Counted from the first letter of the stretch, positions 1-11,862 are shown. The stretch: 64,000 bases of DNA from Mimachlamys varia (GCA_947623455.1 OX392527.1:32356201-32420200); one strand, 5' to 3'. A program made the numbers and translations. The notes: generated by a model from the letters alone, not told the origin.

Positions 1-599
1 TCTATGTTAGTTTGATCTCATAGGTTTCATCATGTTGTATGCATCGAGACTTTCTTGTTCAATCTAACATGGGTATTTTCGCAGAACTTCATAGTAGATT
101 ACCATGAAAGGTATCAATTTTAAAAGATATGAAAAATGTTTTGTTTTTCCCCATTAACATTTGTACATTTCTAACACAAACACTATAAGATGAATTATAA
201 TCAATCTTTATTAAACAAACAAAATAAAAGACAACATTTAACAGACAAATATAAATATCATTATTTTCTTCTTTTTTTTTTGTCAAAACCACAATTCAAT
301 AAAGTTTTTTACACACAGTCATGAAATCACATGTAAGAAAAAACAATGTTACATACAACATACTTAATTAATCAGATACAAACTAGACAGATTCAATAGA
401 ACATTTGAGGAAAAAAAGAACATTGAAAAAGTAATGTTCCTACAATTATGATGGCATGCATGACTTACTTGTACTTAAAAGGGAAGTCCCCCTATGGCAA
501 CAATTATATTGAAATTGGAGCTATCCCAGAGAGGACTAATACCCCCACATCAGTAATGAATGGAGGGAATAGCAAAAGGCCCAATGGGTTTACATCGCT
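1..599. other. AT-rich DNA without a recognised gene
   Basis: I see no coding exon, RNA gene or clear repeat here. Short open frames are AT-rich and unlike any protein family I know. Confidence 0.5.
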
Positions 600-1055
600 C
601 ACCTCACCTCAGAGGGAGTGTAAGTAGTCCTTTTTTTGGACACCAATGAGTATCTAGTAGTCCTCTCTTGGGATACCACAGAGGGAGTATCTATAGTAGT
701 CCTCTCTTGAGATACCACAGACAGAGAGAGTATCTAGAAGTCCCCTCTTGGGATACTACAGACGGATTGAGTATCTAGTAGTCCTATCTTGGGATACCAC
801 AGACGGATTGAGTATCTAGAAGTCCCCTCTTGGGATACTACAGACGGATTGAGTATCTAGTAGTCCTATCTTGGGATACCACAGACAGAGAGAGTATCTA
901 GTAGTCCTCCCTTTGGATACCACAGACGGAGGGAGTATCTATAGTAGTCTATAGTAGATTTCTTGTACTCTATTGAAGTATCACAGAAGTACTATCTAAA
1001 AAGCCTGAAGTCCTCTATTGGAATACCACAGAAGGACTATCTAGTAAACTCAATC
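600..1055. repeat. 41-bp minisatellite, degenerate
   Basis: Tandem units carry the words AGTCCTCTCTTGGGATACCA and GAGTATCTAGTAGTCC. In the best-ordered part (740-900) the same word recurs at 740, 781 and 822, giving a 41-bp period. Flanking units are shorter or longer and more diverged. No conserved reading frame is apparent. Confidence 0.85.
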
Positions 1056-1544
1056 CTCACTTCTCTAGTTATATTTGTGCATAATATTGGCAAAATAGAT
1101 ATGGCACTATAAAAGCAAATTATGGTAAAAAGAATACAATTACATCCATACAAAGTTCACACACAACATTCTTTAATTATTCAGTCTAAGGATTTTATTT
1201 TACATCCTATTTGAGTTTAGCAATAATGAAAGCAACATTTGTTAACGCTAGATGTAAAATTCTAGTCTTAGCAAAAAAAGAAATACCTTCAGGTAAGAAT
1301 GTTGATGTACATGAACATAAAAAATCATGATTTCATGTTAAGTTGATGGGATATCAAACATATGCAACAGGGCAAAGATACAATAAATTAATATGTTCTT
1401 TATTATTCTTATATCATACCTCTCTTGTTCAAACAGTAGCAGAAATATACTGTATACACCAATCTTTTTTAAAATGTAACTGATGCATGATTATAGCAAT
1501 TAAAAAAAAAGTATATTAATATATAAACTTAACTCCTTAATTCT
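1056..1544. other. AT-rich DNA without a recognised gene
   Basis: Nothing identifiable between the minisatellite and the SINE fragment. Confidence 0.5.
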
Positions 1545-1668
1545 TGTTGGGTGAAAATTCATGTGGTGTGGCAAATGACCCCGATACATTTTTACCTACA
1601 ATCGGAGGATCAAACCCATGCCACCTTCGTGAGAGACAAGTGCGCTATTCACTGTGGCATTGGTAAAA
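1545..1668 (-). repeat. tRNA-derived SINE fragment (minus strand)
   Basis: Read on the minus strand, this begins with a tRNA-like head: an A-box-like stretch around GCCACAGTGAATAGCGCACT, then a B-box-like GGGTTTGATCC (plus-strand 1608-1618). It continues into a body with CCACACCACATGAATTTTC and then fades. A related, longer copy lies at 61210-61412 on the same strand. The 3' end is missing, so this is a truncated copy. Confidence 0.65.
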
Positions 1669-1686
1669 GATAAAGATATAATAATA

Positions 1687-1911
1687 CAGTGAAACCTCAC
1701 TATTAAGACCGCCTTAGGGACCACGCAAAAGTGGTATTTGGGACTTTTCAAAGCTGGTCTTAATAGTGAGGTGGTCTTAATAGTGAGATGGTCTCAATAG
1801 TGAAGCTTAAAATACAAAGATATATAGAAGGATCTTTTGGGGCTGAAATGATGTGGTCTTAATAGCGAGGTGGTCTTAATTCTGAGGTGGTCCTTAAGCA
1901 AGGTTTCACTG
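1687..1911. mobile_element. pogo/Tc1-type MITE, copy A
   Basis: The 225-bp element starts CAGTGAAACCTCACTATTAAG and ends AGCAAGGTTTCACTG, so it has terminal inverted repeats, and it is flanked by TA dinucleotides (1685-1686 and 1912-1913). It contains short internal repeats of TGGTCTTAATAGTGAGG. No transposase is present. TA target duplications and CAGT termini are typical of Tc1/mariner/pogo superfamily non-autonomous elements; the exact family is not determined. Confidence 0.85.
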
Positions 1912-1913
1912 TA

Positions 1914-2073
1914 CAGTCAAGCCTGTCTATAAAGGACACCCAAGGGACAGCGCAAAAGTATCTTTTATAAACTGGTGACCTTTATACAGAGGAAAATTAT
2001 ATAGTAAATTGCACTGAGTGGGTCTCATAATCTGTCCTTCATAGACAAGTGTCCATTATAACAGGTTTGACTG
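1914..2073. mobile_element. pogo/Tc1-type MITE, copy B, abutting copy A
   Basis: This 160-bp element starts CAGTCAAGCCTGTCTATAAAGG and ends ATAACAGGTTTGACTG. It is flanked by TA on both sides (1912-1913 and 2074-2075). The left TA is also the right TA of the neighbouring MITE. Its termini differ in sequence from copy A, so it is a different family with the same TA preference. Confidence 0.8.
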
Positions 2074-2560
2074 TATCTTATTTCAGAAGCATACATAAAA
2101 CTAAACACTAGATTCAATATATATTTGGTCAGCAGACCAATGTTCCCTCAATTATACAGGGGCCCTGAGTTATCCTGAGTGGACACATACATGTTGTGAC
2201 TCTTACCTTACACCTACGGGGAAAACATCTATATATAACCATTGAAAACAAACTGTTCAAGACTTTGAATTCAAATTTATGCTTCATGGATATTATTAAG
2301 GGTATATAACTTTTATTTCATGAACAAAGGATAAAACTGCTGTAAGTAAAACCTATAAGTAGGCCTATGTCTATCTAATACATGTTACAACAGCATTTAT
2401 ACTGTTTATTATGCAAATGAATGTCCAATGGTTAACATAAAGAACAATGTAATTAAAAGTACTTTTTCAAAAATACATTTTATAAACTTGATTTGATTGG
2501 GGCTATATATAAAAGTTTGATTGAGATAAACAAAACATGTATCAATTATAAAATTAAGCA
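2074..2560. other. no recognised feature
   Basis: AT-rich DNA; no exon, RNA or repeat recognised. Confidence 0.45.
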
Positions 2561-2562
2561 AT

Positions 2563-2707
2563 TAGGGGATAGTACGTTGTTTTGAGTGGCTATACTGGCG
2601 ATTAGAACATGAAATTTGGTTTGAACTCGAGACCGATAGGTCGAGAGTTTAAACAAAATTTCATGTTCTAATCGCCAGTATAGACACGAAAAATAACGTA
2701 CTATCCC
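2563..2707. mobile_element. Foldback element
   Basis: The left arm (GGGGATAGTACGTTGTTTT, then CTATACTGGCGATTAGAACA) is answered by its reverse complement on the right (TGTTCTAATCGCCAGTATAG, then AACGTACTATCCCC). The arms are about 55-60 bp with a short centre. There is no coding capacity. A CCAAT/GACGT-containing module follows at 2790-2880. Confidence 0.85.
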
Positions 2708-2789
2708 CATTCTAACACTCATAGACAAATTTAATACGCTAATTTGTTTAGATACATTGTATTTCCTTGCTACAAGTACGTAGTAAAGT

Positions 2790-2884
2790 ACTCTGTGACC
2801 TGGCTGGTGACGTATCTTTCTAAAGCCGACTGACCAATCAGAAGGAAGCTTTCAAAAGTCGGTCATTTAGCCACGCCCATACAT
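2790..2884. promoter_or_regulatory. Promoter-like module beside the foldback
   Basis: Within about 70 bp lie GGTGACGTATC (CRE-like half site), GACCAATCAGA (CCAAT box, about 2830-2840) and GCCACGCCCAT (GC/CACC box). I see no gene start immediately downstream on either strand. Functional status is inferred from motif clustering only. Confidence 0.3.
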
Positions 2885-4084
2885 GTACTGGCGAGCGCTT
2901 GGCCTGGATGTTGACGAGGCGGAATATTTGGATTTAGGCCTAGTATTTTCGTGAACGAATGTATACGACATTGTTGGATTAACATTGACAAAATGGCTAC
3001 AATTCCATGTCAGTATGCATGCAAATATGTTCGTATCGACAAAATCGTGTGTTATTTTCAAGATCTGTTAAAATTTTGTGCAGATGCACACGACACCGTC
3101 ACAGTGAAATGTTTGTTTTGATTCCTAGAGGTGCCTACACATAGATGGAATTCACGTTTCATGAATAAATGGAGGTAAGAACATGATATGATTACGTTTT
3201 ATTCTTAAATTATTCAGCTAATACATTCAATCAGTCCTCCTTGCTCTGATGCTTACTTGACGTACGCCTATCATGCAGTGGAATGTTCATCGATAGACGA
3301 TCCCCGTCACGACGCCATTTTGTTTTTGGTAGAAACGGGCGTGGCTTAAGCTCGATGGGAGGAGCTTGATACGATTGATCATGATTGATCATGGTTCTAT
3401 CGCACATTAGAACATGGTCCATATCCAATCAAAACGCGTATTACAAACGTATCGTGTTAGAATTTTGTATATATTATGACACTCGCAATCTATAACAATA
3501 TTATAAATAAATGGTAAAGTTGTAACATTGAGACAAAAACTGACTTATATTAAACATAGACGTATGAAATATTCAACAATATTATGATTGGTTTCAATAA
3601 AGAATACATTACATGTACATATAACAATTATAAATAAGCTCAATTTGACCAATAGGAAAACACAACAAACATTAGCCATGCGATCTGTAAGTAATACAGG
3701 TATGCTAATAGTTCCTTACTTGACTAGTGAAGTTTTTCAGTACAAATAGACCAAGGGTACAATAAAGCAGACCATTGGTAAGAATTGGATTGGAATTCTC
3801 TATGGAACTTATAATTAAAGCTGTCCGTATCATCACTCACAAAAAGAATCAACAATTTCAGGACAATGGGATTTCTAACTATTTGTCGGAGTCGGTCAGA
3901 GTTCATAGAGGTCGTCCTTGATCCCAAAACTATAAAGTTAGCTATTTAGTATGATACACCAGATTTAAGGGGTCTAGCTTCTAGAAATACAAATAAAGTG
4001 GCCCCAAAGAATCCATGTTGGAAATGGTAATGTCTCGGCCAACTCCATTTTTAAGCCATCTAAAATCCCTAAAGTTAGTGATCT
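2885..4084. other. no recognised gene; slightly GC-richer stretch
   Basis: The 2890-3430 part is less AT-rich and contains CCATTTTG and GGGCGTGGC words that could belong to a promoter or first exon, but no convincing coding exon with splice sites was found. Short minus-strand frames at 2867-3061 and 3231-3428 do not resemble a known family. Confidence 0.35.
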
Positions 4085-4313
4085 GGGCCCAGTTGTTCAA
4101 AGGGTGATTAGCTTATTCACTATTTAATGACATTTTCCAAACTTGAATATTTCTGTCAATATACAAGTTAAAATCTTAAAATTTTGTATGTTAATTGACA
4201 CTATTAGGTATTTTATATCTACAAAGTTGTAATAAAATTGATGGTTTCATTTTTAAGTAACAGGATAATTAAAATTTGAGCTAATCTCTGATTAAAAATG
4301 AACAACTGGGCCC
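4085..4313. mobile_element. MITE with GGGCCCAGTTGTTCA termini
   Basis: The left end GGGCCCAGTTGTTCAAAGGG is matched by an inverted right end ATGAACAACTGGGCCC. Inside, TGATTAGCT at the left mirrors AGCTAATCTCTGA at the right. The element is 229 bp and has no coding capacity. The target duplication is unclear; TGAT near both borders is a candidate. Superfamily not assigned. Confidence 0.75.
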
Positions 4314-6393
4314 TGATGTTAAGTGCATCCCCTCTGAAAAAATTCCATCGCTATCCAAAGAGCAATAACTCTTTTTAAACAATTATAAATGACAGATGTT
4401 CAACTAAAAGATGTACATAAAGTTTTGTTGGAAACCACTTATTAGTTCAGGAGCAATTGTCGGCACAAACATTTACCAATAGACAGACTCAAGAACACAG
4501 GTGGAAATTTACAAAACTAGATGGTCAAAAGCACAAGCAAGACACACACACACATATACCTACAAGCACAGGTGCTGCTGACAAGCTGATTCTAGTTCAC
4601 CTTTATATCAATCAGTTCGGTTTCCAAAATGCACTCTAAAAGTTAAATAATACTTCAAAATAAACCCTATACATGTACCACTAAAAATGATTTTACTGAA
4701 TGATCTATGGTTGCAAACTTTGCACCTGCAATCATATAACAATGAATTTCTGCTGAAAGTATACATGGCTCAAAATAAATATTTACCATGCTTTCCTCAA
4801 ACATAAGTGAATAAAGGACTTAATTAGAATCAGATTAAATTAAAAAAGATATCTTGTGAAATATAATGCTTATAAAAAATGCTTTCAGCAAATAATCATA
4901 ATGAATAATTTTATTTTAGCAAATGTTTAATTTGACAAGAGATATACAATGATCTTTTTTAATTAATATAAATTTGATTTTATAGAAACTGCTTTCAGCA
5001 AATATTTGATAATATGACTTGGATTAATACATTTGATTATGCAGTTATACTGGTATGATAAAACATTGTAGTTAAATAAATCTTGAATATATCAAAATTG
5101 CTTTCAATTACATGTAATACTTTTGTATTTCTTATGCCTAGCTGTGTCACACATTCACAGATTTGACGCCGGAGAAGCTACTGATACGATTCAGCATCAT
5201 TCATGGCAATCTGAATTGGTCCGTACCTTTGTGTATTGAAGCCGTAGTCATGGGTAGTAGTACTTGTATATCTGTGACAATTTCTGAACATGTTCAAAAT
5301 GTGACCATGGATCAAAGTATATCCTTACTAAACCGCGTTAAACCATACTGATCCATTTTAGTCCCTATCAATCCGTACTTAAAACTAATACTTAAGTAAC
5401 ACCATGTATTTGCCAGTACAGTTTGTTACAGATTTGTCATGGAAGGGAATGATTAATTCGTTATATTACTGATCCCACCATGGCGGCTCTTACTATTCCG
5501 TATCAGACTGTTCTTATTCATACTAACCCTTACTTATACCTTGGCAAGCCACTGTTTATACCTAGTGCAAACGCCCTGACACCTGTCATTCCGTATTAAA
5601 CTGTGACATTTCTGTAATGCACTGTAATAATCTGTATCACTTATGTTGCCAAATGGCCCTTCCTTCAACTCAAAACCCCTAATCACATCATTGTGTTTCC
5701 GTATCTCAATACGGAAAGTGGTATTTCCGGGGCAATGATTCCGTGATATTTAATCCGCAGAACCGGCAAGGTGATCCGTGAATGTGTTACCTAGGCATTA
5801 GAAAAGAATTCTTTAATTGCTGCTATATCCAAAATTGAGCCTATCATTTAATCATAATAAGGCTCTTATTTTTGCAACAAGATATTTTTTAAAGTATACT
5901 TTAAGCAAACATGAGATTCATTTGATTGTAGTTAGACATAGGATTAATCTGAAGATGAATTGTTTGATTGATTTTTTTAGTTGCTTTTTTAAATTTGTTG
6001 GTGGACTTTAAATTAAACTATTTGATTTCAGCTTCAAGACTATTATTTAAAAAACAATTTTAAGCATTGATAGTCATTGTTAAAACTTTTAGTAAAACAT
6101 TGATTTCAGGCATAATTATTATATATATAGTACTTTTTAATGACCAAGACAAACACACAGGGGGGCAAACATGTCTGACATCAATATTATCAGCTATAAA
6201 TAAATAAATATCTTTACATGAAAATTTTATTCATGATTGTTTCTGATTGTTTTATATAAACTTATATATTTGTTAAAAAATGTCTTTATACAAATAAAAA
6301 ATAATTTACTTTTGTTTCCACATGGCATTAAGGTCAGAATATAACAAACTTGTGGGTGAAATGATATGTTTGAGGACAATCCTGCCTTTTTTT
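4314..6393. other. no recognised gene
   Basis: This is AT-rich DNA. From about 5330 to 5790 it is enriched in words such as CCGTAT and CCGTACT and contains a small palindrome (TTCCGTATCTCAATACGGAA, about 5698-5717), but there is no regular period and no coding exon. The last 150 bp probably hold the 3' UTR of the transporter gene. Confidence 0.4.
6226..6231 (-). promoter_or_regulatory. Candidate poly(A) signal of the transporter gene
   Basis: AATAAA on the minus strand, about 165 bp downstream of the transporter stop codon. AT-rich DNA produces such hexamers often, so the assignment is tentative. Confidence 0.3.
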
Positions 6394-6593
6394 TCACAAT
6401 TCTACAATTTTACAATCTGCTGTTGTAGTTTCCATCAGACATTTGGCTTGTGATCCTTCTACTTGGCGCTTGGTTTTAGACAAATAACATTCCCATACTG
6501 GAACAATTAACATCACGGCTCCACCCACCACTGTAACGGTCCCTGCCAGGTAGAACGCCAACGTGCAGGAGCCTGTCAGATCTTTTATCCAGC
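6394..6593 (-). CDS. Transporter exon 4 (TM12 and tail)
   Basis: It follows TTTTTTAG and opens with the family motif GWIKDLTGS, then TM12 (LAFYLAGTVTVVGGAVMLIV) and a short polar tail ending ...CKIVEL and a TGA stop. Confidence 0.88.
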
Positions 6594-9122
6594 CTAAAAA
6601 ATACAACATTGGCAACTAACAAGTATAAGTAAAAACACTCAAGGAAATGCACTAGCATTAGGCAAAACTTGGCTGACACCATCATCCTGTTCTGGTATTC
6701 AAGATTTACATAAATATTTGGAATAAAAATGTTTTAAACTGCATTCCATATTCCAAATGCACTTTGTATTCTATAAATGTTAACAATTTAATCAACACAA
6801 TACTGTTTAGATTGCAATTGTATCTTTTTTAAAAGAAATACTACACCAACATTTTCTAGAATGGATTATCAATTATTCGTACATAAAGATACGACCTAAA
6901 GAATTTTGGAAGATAGAAACTTCCCCATATAACAGACAATAAATCCCCCTTTAGTCATACCTCCAATGGGTGGTCCAATAGTATTGCCAATTCCATTTGC
7001 CAGGAGGAGATAACCCATACCATCACCTAGTGACTGCACTCCCAATATATCAGCTGTGACAACAACCAGCAATCCGAGGATAATTCCGAACACCAGGCCC
7101 ATACTGAGCATGTTCCAACAAATAGTTGTGAAGGTGTGTACAATTGGCATCGCGAGTATCAGTATGAACACTCCAGTGCTAAAGTTGGCCATGATGTACA
7201 TAGCCATTCTGTTGATACAATTGAGATTACCCACACCTCCTCCTACGATTCCACCCACTGTGATTGTAGCATTGAAACACATCAGACAGATGGTAGACTC
7301 CTTAACATTAAATCCAAATTCTGTAAAGTATTCTGGACCAAGCACAAATACCATTGACAAACCCATGTTCCAAAAAATATTGTTTATGCAGTATATTAAG
7401 AAAATAACGTTACATAAAACGTAACAATTTTTCATTTTCTTTCCCGTTAATGTTGATGAGACATCTTTTTTATTCGCTTCCCTTTGAGATTGTTCTGTTC
7501 TTTTTCTCAAATTTATACCGGTATTTGAAGCCGATTCTGTTTCCACTGCGGATTCGTTTTCTAAATCTTCATTTTGATTTAATATTTGTGCCGTTCTCTC
7601 ATGACTTCCACCTGACAGCATCTCTACCAACTCATCTTTCTGTGCTGTATTTTTGTTATTTTTAGAGACAGGAACAGGCAGAAGTAATGCGGCAAATATA
7701 AAATTGTTCATGTTGACAGCAGAAATGATGAGTAGGGACCCACTCCATCCATATTCAGTGATAAGGAAGTGGCTGATGTAGGGAAAGATAGCTCCTCCCA
7801 GGCCTGATCCACTGGTCACAACTCCTGTAGCCAGACTACGGTTCTTGTCAAAGTACAGACCTGACAATGTATGTGATGGCACGTACACCAAACAGAAACC
7901 AATACCTGCAAATACAAACTGACACTGATCAAGAATTCACAAATCAGAACATTATGAAAAAGTACTTGCTAGCTATTACCAGTCTGCAACATTGAATGAC
8001 TTTGTATTTTCAATCTGTAACAAACTGGATTTATGACTTTGTTTAATTGAAATAGAAAACAAAAATATATCTTATGGTTAAATTAAGTCTTGTAAAAACA
8101 ATTAACATGCCTATAGCCATGATCCATGACCTCTTTGGATCATGGTTTGACCTTGAGAAAATCTTTGCATTTAAGACTTAGAAAATGATTACCTTGTAAA
8201 TAGACTTTCATATAAAAATACATGTACACTGAATTCATGATAACAAGAATAAAATTTGGTTGTACATGTAGGTATATGAAACAAACACAAACTTTGCAAT
8301 AAAAAAATACCTGGTACATGTACTACAATGATTTTTGTGAAAAATTAAGACATTAATTGCTAGCACCTGTGAACAATAAAAACCTTTTACATTCAGAAAG
8401 AGATATCTGGATCAAATAAATTACTACGTTTGAAACTCTGTTCCAAAAAATGGCATCTAAATTATATATTTGAGGCAAACATGTTACCTCAGGACAAGTT
8501 TATTATATACGTGGTACATAACTATTTGTTGACTAAGCTATATTCTGTTTACCTGTTAAGACACCATAGAAAACATCCAGATAGAAAATGTTGGGTGCAA
8601 ATGGACAGAAGAGGAGACCAATGCTGCTGAGGAGGGATCCAAGGAAAGACACCTTTCTGTAACTCATCTTCCTCATCAGAAAACTCGCTAACGGACCTAT
8701 ACATACCAGCCAAACAAATCATGAAATAATTTAGTACAATGTACTTTCATAATACTAAATACATGTATCACAAATAATATAAGAATCAGCCAATAAAACA
8801 TATCCACTCAATCCTGTTATCCAATATCTATGCAGTGTTTCTATTTATTTCATTTACTCAATAGCTTTACACTTAGATCTTTTAAAATGCCAGCGAATAA
8901 ATCTGATTAAACATTACCTCCTCCAAGCAGCAGTCCAATGTTGAAAGCCCCAATCATTGATGTGGCAGCAACAGAAGACTGGAAGTGTTCAAGGAAGGCT
9001 ATATTGTAAACGCCAATAGAAGTGGCGATTCCAAAGGTCACAAACTGGATCATGAACGCTGCCACAATAACCACATACTTCCATGACTCTCCAGGGTTAC
9101 TAGCGGCAACAGGTGCCATCAT
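6394..9122 (-). CDS. SLC16-like (monocarboxylate-transporter family) MFS transporter, four exons
   Basis: Joining 9122-8918, 8696-8553, 7905-6961 and 6593-6394 gives 1494 nt, that is 497 residues plus a stop, with all GT..AG borders and phases agreeing. About twelve hydrophobic segments are expected, split by a hydrophilic loop of roughly residues 195-272. Family hallmarks seen are GPLASFLMRKMSYRKV after TM2, YFDKNRSLATGVVTSGSGLG (about residues 134-153) before TM5, and GPPIGGWIKDLTGS near the C-terminus. It should be a plasma- or organelle-membrane secondary transporter. The usual N-terminal DGGWGW motif is replaced by PGESWKYV. The TM8 Asp/Arg pair of proton-coupled MCT1 appears absent (the region reads FNATITVGGIVGG), so substrate and proton coupling are unknown. 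It belongs among orphan SLC16 members. The second of two adjacent Met codons could equally be the start. Confidence 0.9.
6961..7905 (-). CDS. Transporter exon 3, long exon with central loop
   Basis: The 945-nt exon lies between TTTGCAG and GTATGA. It carries TM4-TM11 and the Asn/Glu/Lys-rich intracellular loop (HERTAQILNQNEDLENESAV and onward). The single long exon in mid-gene is intact and free of stops. Confidence 0.88.
8553..8696 (-). CDS. Transporter exon 2
   Basis: It is bounded by TATAG on the left and GTAAAC on the right (minus strand) and is 144 nt in phase 1-1. It encodes the TM2-TM3 loop motif GPLASFLMRK and TM3-TM4 (LLSSIGLLFCPFAPNIFYL). Confidence 0.85.
8918..9122 (-). CDS. Transporter exon 1 (start and TM1-2)
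   Basis: It starts ATGATGGCACC and ends ...GGAGGAG before GTAATG, leaving phase 1. It encodes residues 1-68, including the altered TM1 entry motif and a glycine-rich end (GLLLGGG) of TM2. A possible acceptor (ATACAG at about 9142) just upstream suggests a separate 5' UTR exon. Confidence 0.85.
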
Positions 9123-10754
9123 TTGGTGCTGGCTGTGCTGCCTGTATTAAGTCATGTCCTGTTCATGTGAAATTCATGTATGAAAACCATAAATATCTGC
9201 ACAGTGTCTCCAAAAAGCATTTTAATTCATAGCATTAGTTTTGTTAAAACAGTTTAGGATTATGAAACATAGGTAGGTGAACACACACTGAAGGTTGCAA
9301 TTAATGAAGATATTTGAATCAGACTTACATCTTCTGGTTAAAAAGGACGACTGCCTGCCGAAAAGTGAATAAGGTCATCTGGAGCTGGCTACGCATTACT
9401 GATCAGTTCATTTTTTACATGCACATTCCTTGGGGTAAGAGAGAATGATTGGTCCAACACGAAGAGAAAGGCAGCCATTCCAGATTATGCTTGATGTAAG
9501 AGGAGAGCTCCAAACATCTCTTCCGGACTTGCAAGCAGATCCCTGGAGCAGAGTGTTTCCTGTAAAATAACTTAATCATAAGAGATTTTGGCACAATAAA
9601 GACAATGCTTCATGAACAAATACTGAACCTATCTGGAGGACATGTATAGCAACATGTGGAATAATGGGAAATAAAACCCTGGTGAGCCATAAGACAAGAT
9701 AAAAAAATAATGAAAAAAATAATTTTAGATGCCAGTGAATGATTATTGTTTACTTACCAGGTTATAAAAAGTTCGTGAATAAATAAACATGTAGAGGTAT
9801 TTAGCCTTGTCAAGTATGTTATATTGGATATATCATATATATGTATAATACTGATAACACATTTAAATGACATTTCACATTTTTGCCAAAGCTGAATTTC
9901 TGTAATACATGTATTTAATCCAATGACAACCCTATGAAAATAGACCAGTTTGCTGCAGGTTACTGAATCAATGTCTTGTTTGAGAGATAAAAAATTATGC
10001 AATATAATTACGATTTACTAATTTAGATGTATGTTATCCTGTTTTGTGTAAATCGACTATTGCTATTGTAATTATTCAAATTTTTTCTCAGAACTGGAAG
10101 CTGCAAAGTTTTACATCAATAAATTTGTAGCAGAAAGAGATAGAAATGTAACAGCCAGACCAGAGTTTGGAACAGCAAGGACTGTCTGAATTCTAGTCAG
10201 ATGCTCATGATCAGCCATACAATCGTGCTATCTGATCGCCAATAACCCAACTGGTACATGTACTACATACCTTCCTTATTTTTCCAAATTAATTTCCCTG
10301 AAGACATATTAACCCAAATTTGTGTGTATATATAGCATACACAATTAGTGTACTCCAAATGCTTTAAACAAGGGTTGGCCAGCTCAATCACCAATTTTGT
10401 CCAAGAGTGAGAACCACTATCAATGCTAAAATTACCACGGACCGACCAGGTTTCAAATCCAGAACCATCCTAACTCAAGATGGACACTCTTGAAACTAAT
10501 CAAAAATCCTCTATCGGTGTTCTTAGTTCTCTTTTGTCCATGAGAAGGATAAGTTTGTCATTTATACATGAACAGGGAACATTGGATAGTTGGGGCCGGC
10601 CTTTAATCTTCATACCATTGAGAATCATTTGGATTTAGATTGCGTTTTCAAAGGTTGAGCATTGTAATCTTGTGCCCCATTAAAGCAGGTCTTATCAATA
10701 CCGTATGTGCAATCATGGATAGATCACCTGATGCACTAATAAAGAGGATATTTT
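9123..10754. other. upstream of the transporter; no other gene recognised
   Basis: It probably contains the transporter's promoter and any 5' UTR exon. A stretch at 9410-9560 has a higher GC content but no diagnostic motif. The rest is AT-rich with no coding exon recognised. Confidence 0.4.
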
Positions 10755-10900
10755 TTATGACATTTTGATATCGCACCCTTTGTTACTTGATTCAGCCAGT
10801 GGCCATGATGATCAGCTTCAAGGCTGCAGGCCAGAGAACTGATATCAGGTCGAGGGCTGATAAAGGGACTAGCTGTGATAACAAAACTGTCATATTGGTC
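10755..10900. mobile_element. Foldback copy related to 11300-11455, diverged
   Basis: The left arm (TATGACATTTTGATATCGCA, then CCCTTTGTTACTTGATTCAG) is complementary to the right arm (GGGCTGATAAAGGG, then TGATAACAAAACTGTCATA). The centre has CAGGCCAGAGAACTGATATC. The same words recur in the next foldback, so both come from one family. Confidence 0.7.
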
Positions 10901-11299
10901 CGATATACCAGTAAACCTTTCATCACACTTTTGTCTCTGAAAATACACCTTTTGCACTTGGATATATTAAGCAGTGTTGTTTGAGTTGTAATATCAGGGA
11001 CCTGGCTGATAAATACCAGGTAGATTTTACACCCAATAAACTTAATAATTATATAAAATTGAGTTCAGAAGGTACCGGGCTCAAACCCCAGTCTGGCTGT
11101 GCATTTTTTCTCCCCTGTTACAAGTTAATTATCGGCCCTAGTTGATATCACTTTATCGAGGTTTTTCACTCTGGATTTTTATGTTTTCCACTTAATACAC
11201 TTGCAGATGGCATTGCTTTTTTATGATTTTTTAATAAGGTGTTGAATCATTAAATTGATATTTTTTTGTTTTGTTTTTCAAAATGTGTGATTAAAAGGT
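10901..11299. other. spacer between two related foldbacks
   Basis: No gene recognised. A CAAACCCCAGTCTGG word at about 11088 is weakly B-box-like, without a matching A box. Confidence 0.35.
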
Positions 11300-11455
11300 C
11301 AATGATATGACTGTTTTGATATATCACACCCTTTCATGGCTTTATCAGTCTGAGACCTTGATATCTGGTGAGCCAGAGGTCCTCAGGCCAGAGGGCCGAT
11401 ATCAAGTCAAGGGCTGATTAACTAAAGGGTGTGATATCAAAATAGTCATATAATA
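11300..11455. mobile_element. Foldback copy
   Basis: The left arm ATATGACTGTTTTGATATATC then ACACCCTTTCATGGCTTTATC is mirrored by GATTAACTAAAGGGTGTGATATC then AAAATAGTCATAT. The centre includes GATATCTGGTGAGCCAGAGG. It is a second member of the family at 10755-10900, about 550 bp away. Confidence 0.8.
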
Positions 11456-11862
11456 GTCGCTAATTATCAAACATTAAAAAAAAAGAATTACAATAATTAT
11501 TGATCGGATGAAGGTAAGCCAGGGTTGATATTTAGTTATCAGCCAAGGTTGGTTAAAATATGTATAACCGATATCAAATGAAATGTGAGTAGTGTTTTAA
11601 CTGCATGTATCGCCTATCTATATATTGTGTAAATGTACAGTAAATGTCTTGTATGTAATAAATATTTTATGTCGGTCAAAAGCTCTATATCTTATGTTCG
11701 TTGTTTTATTAAATGCCACCGACTATGAATAAAAATCATCTTTTCAAAAAAATATAAATCAACCTCTGCACTGGTCATTTGGTCTATGAATGATAACGCA
11801 ACCTGTACAAAAAGTCCCACCTGTAATCCAGGCGTCATTGAGGCACCAATTTGCTGATCTAG

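Noticed and set aside
2867..3428. Possible first exons on the minus strand
   Set aside because: The region is slightly GC-richer, but no donor, protein similarity or conserved frame supports an exon.
7056..7665. Plus-strand frames of 71-122 codons
   Set aside because: They are antisense shadows of transporter exon 3.
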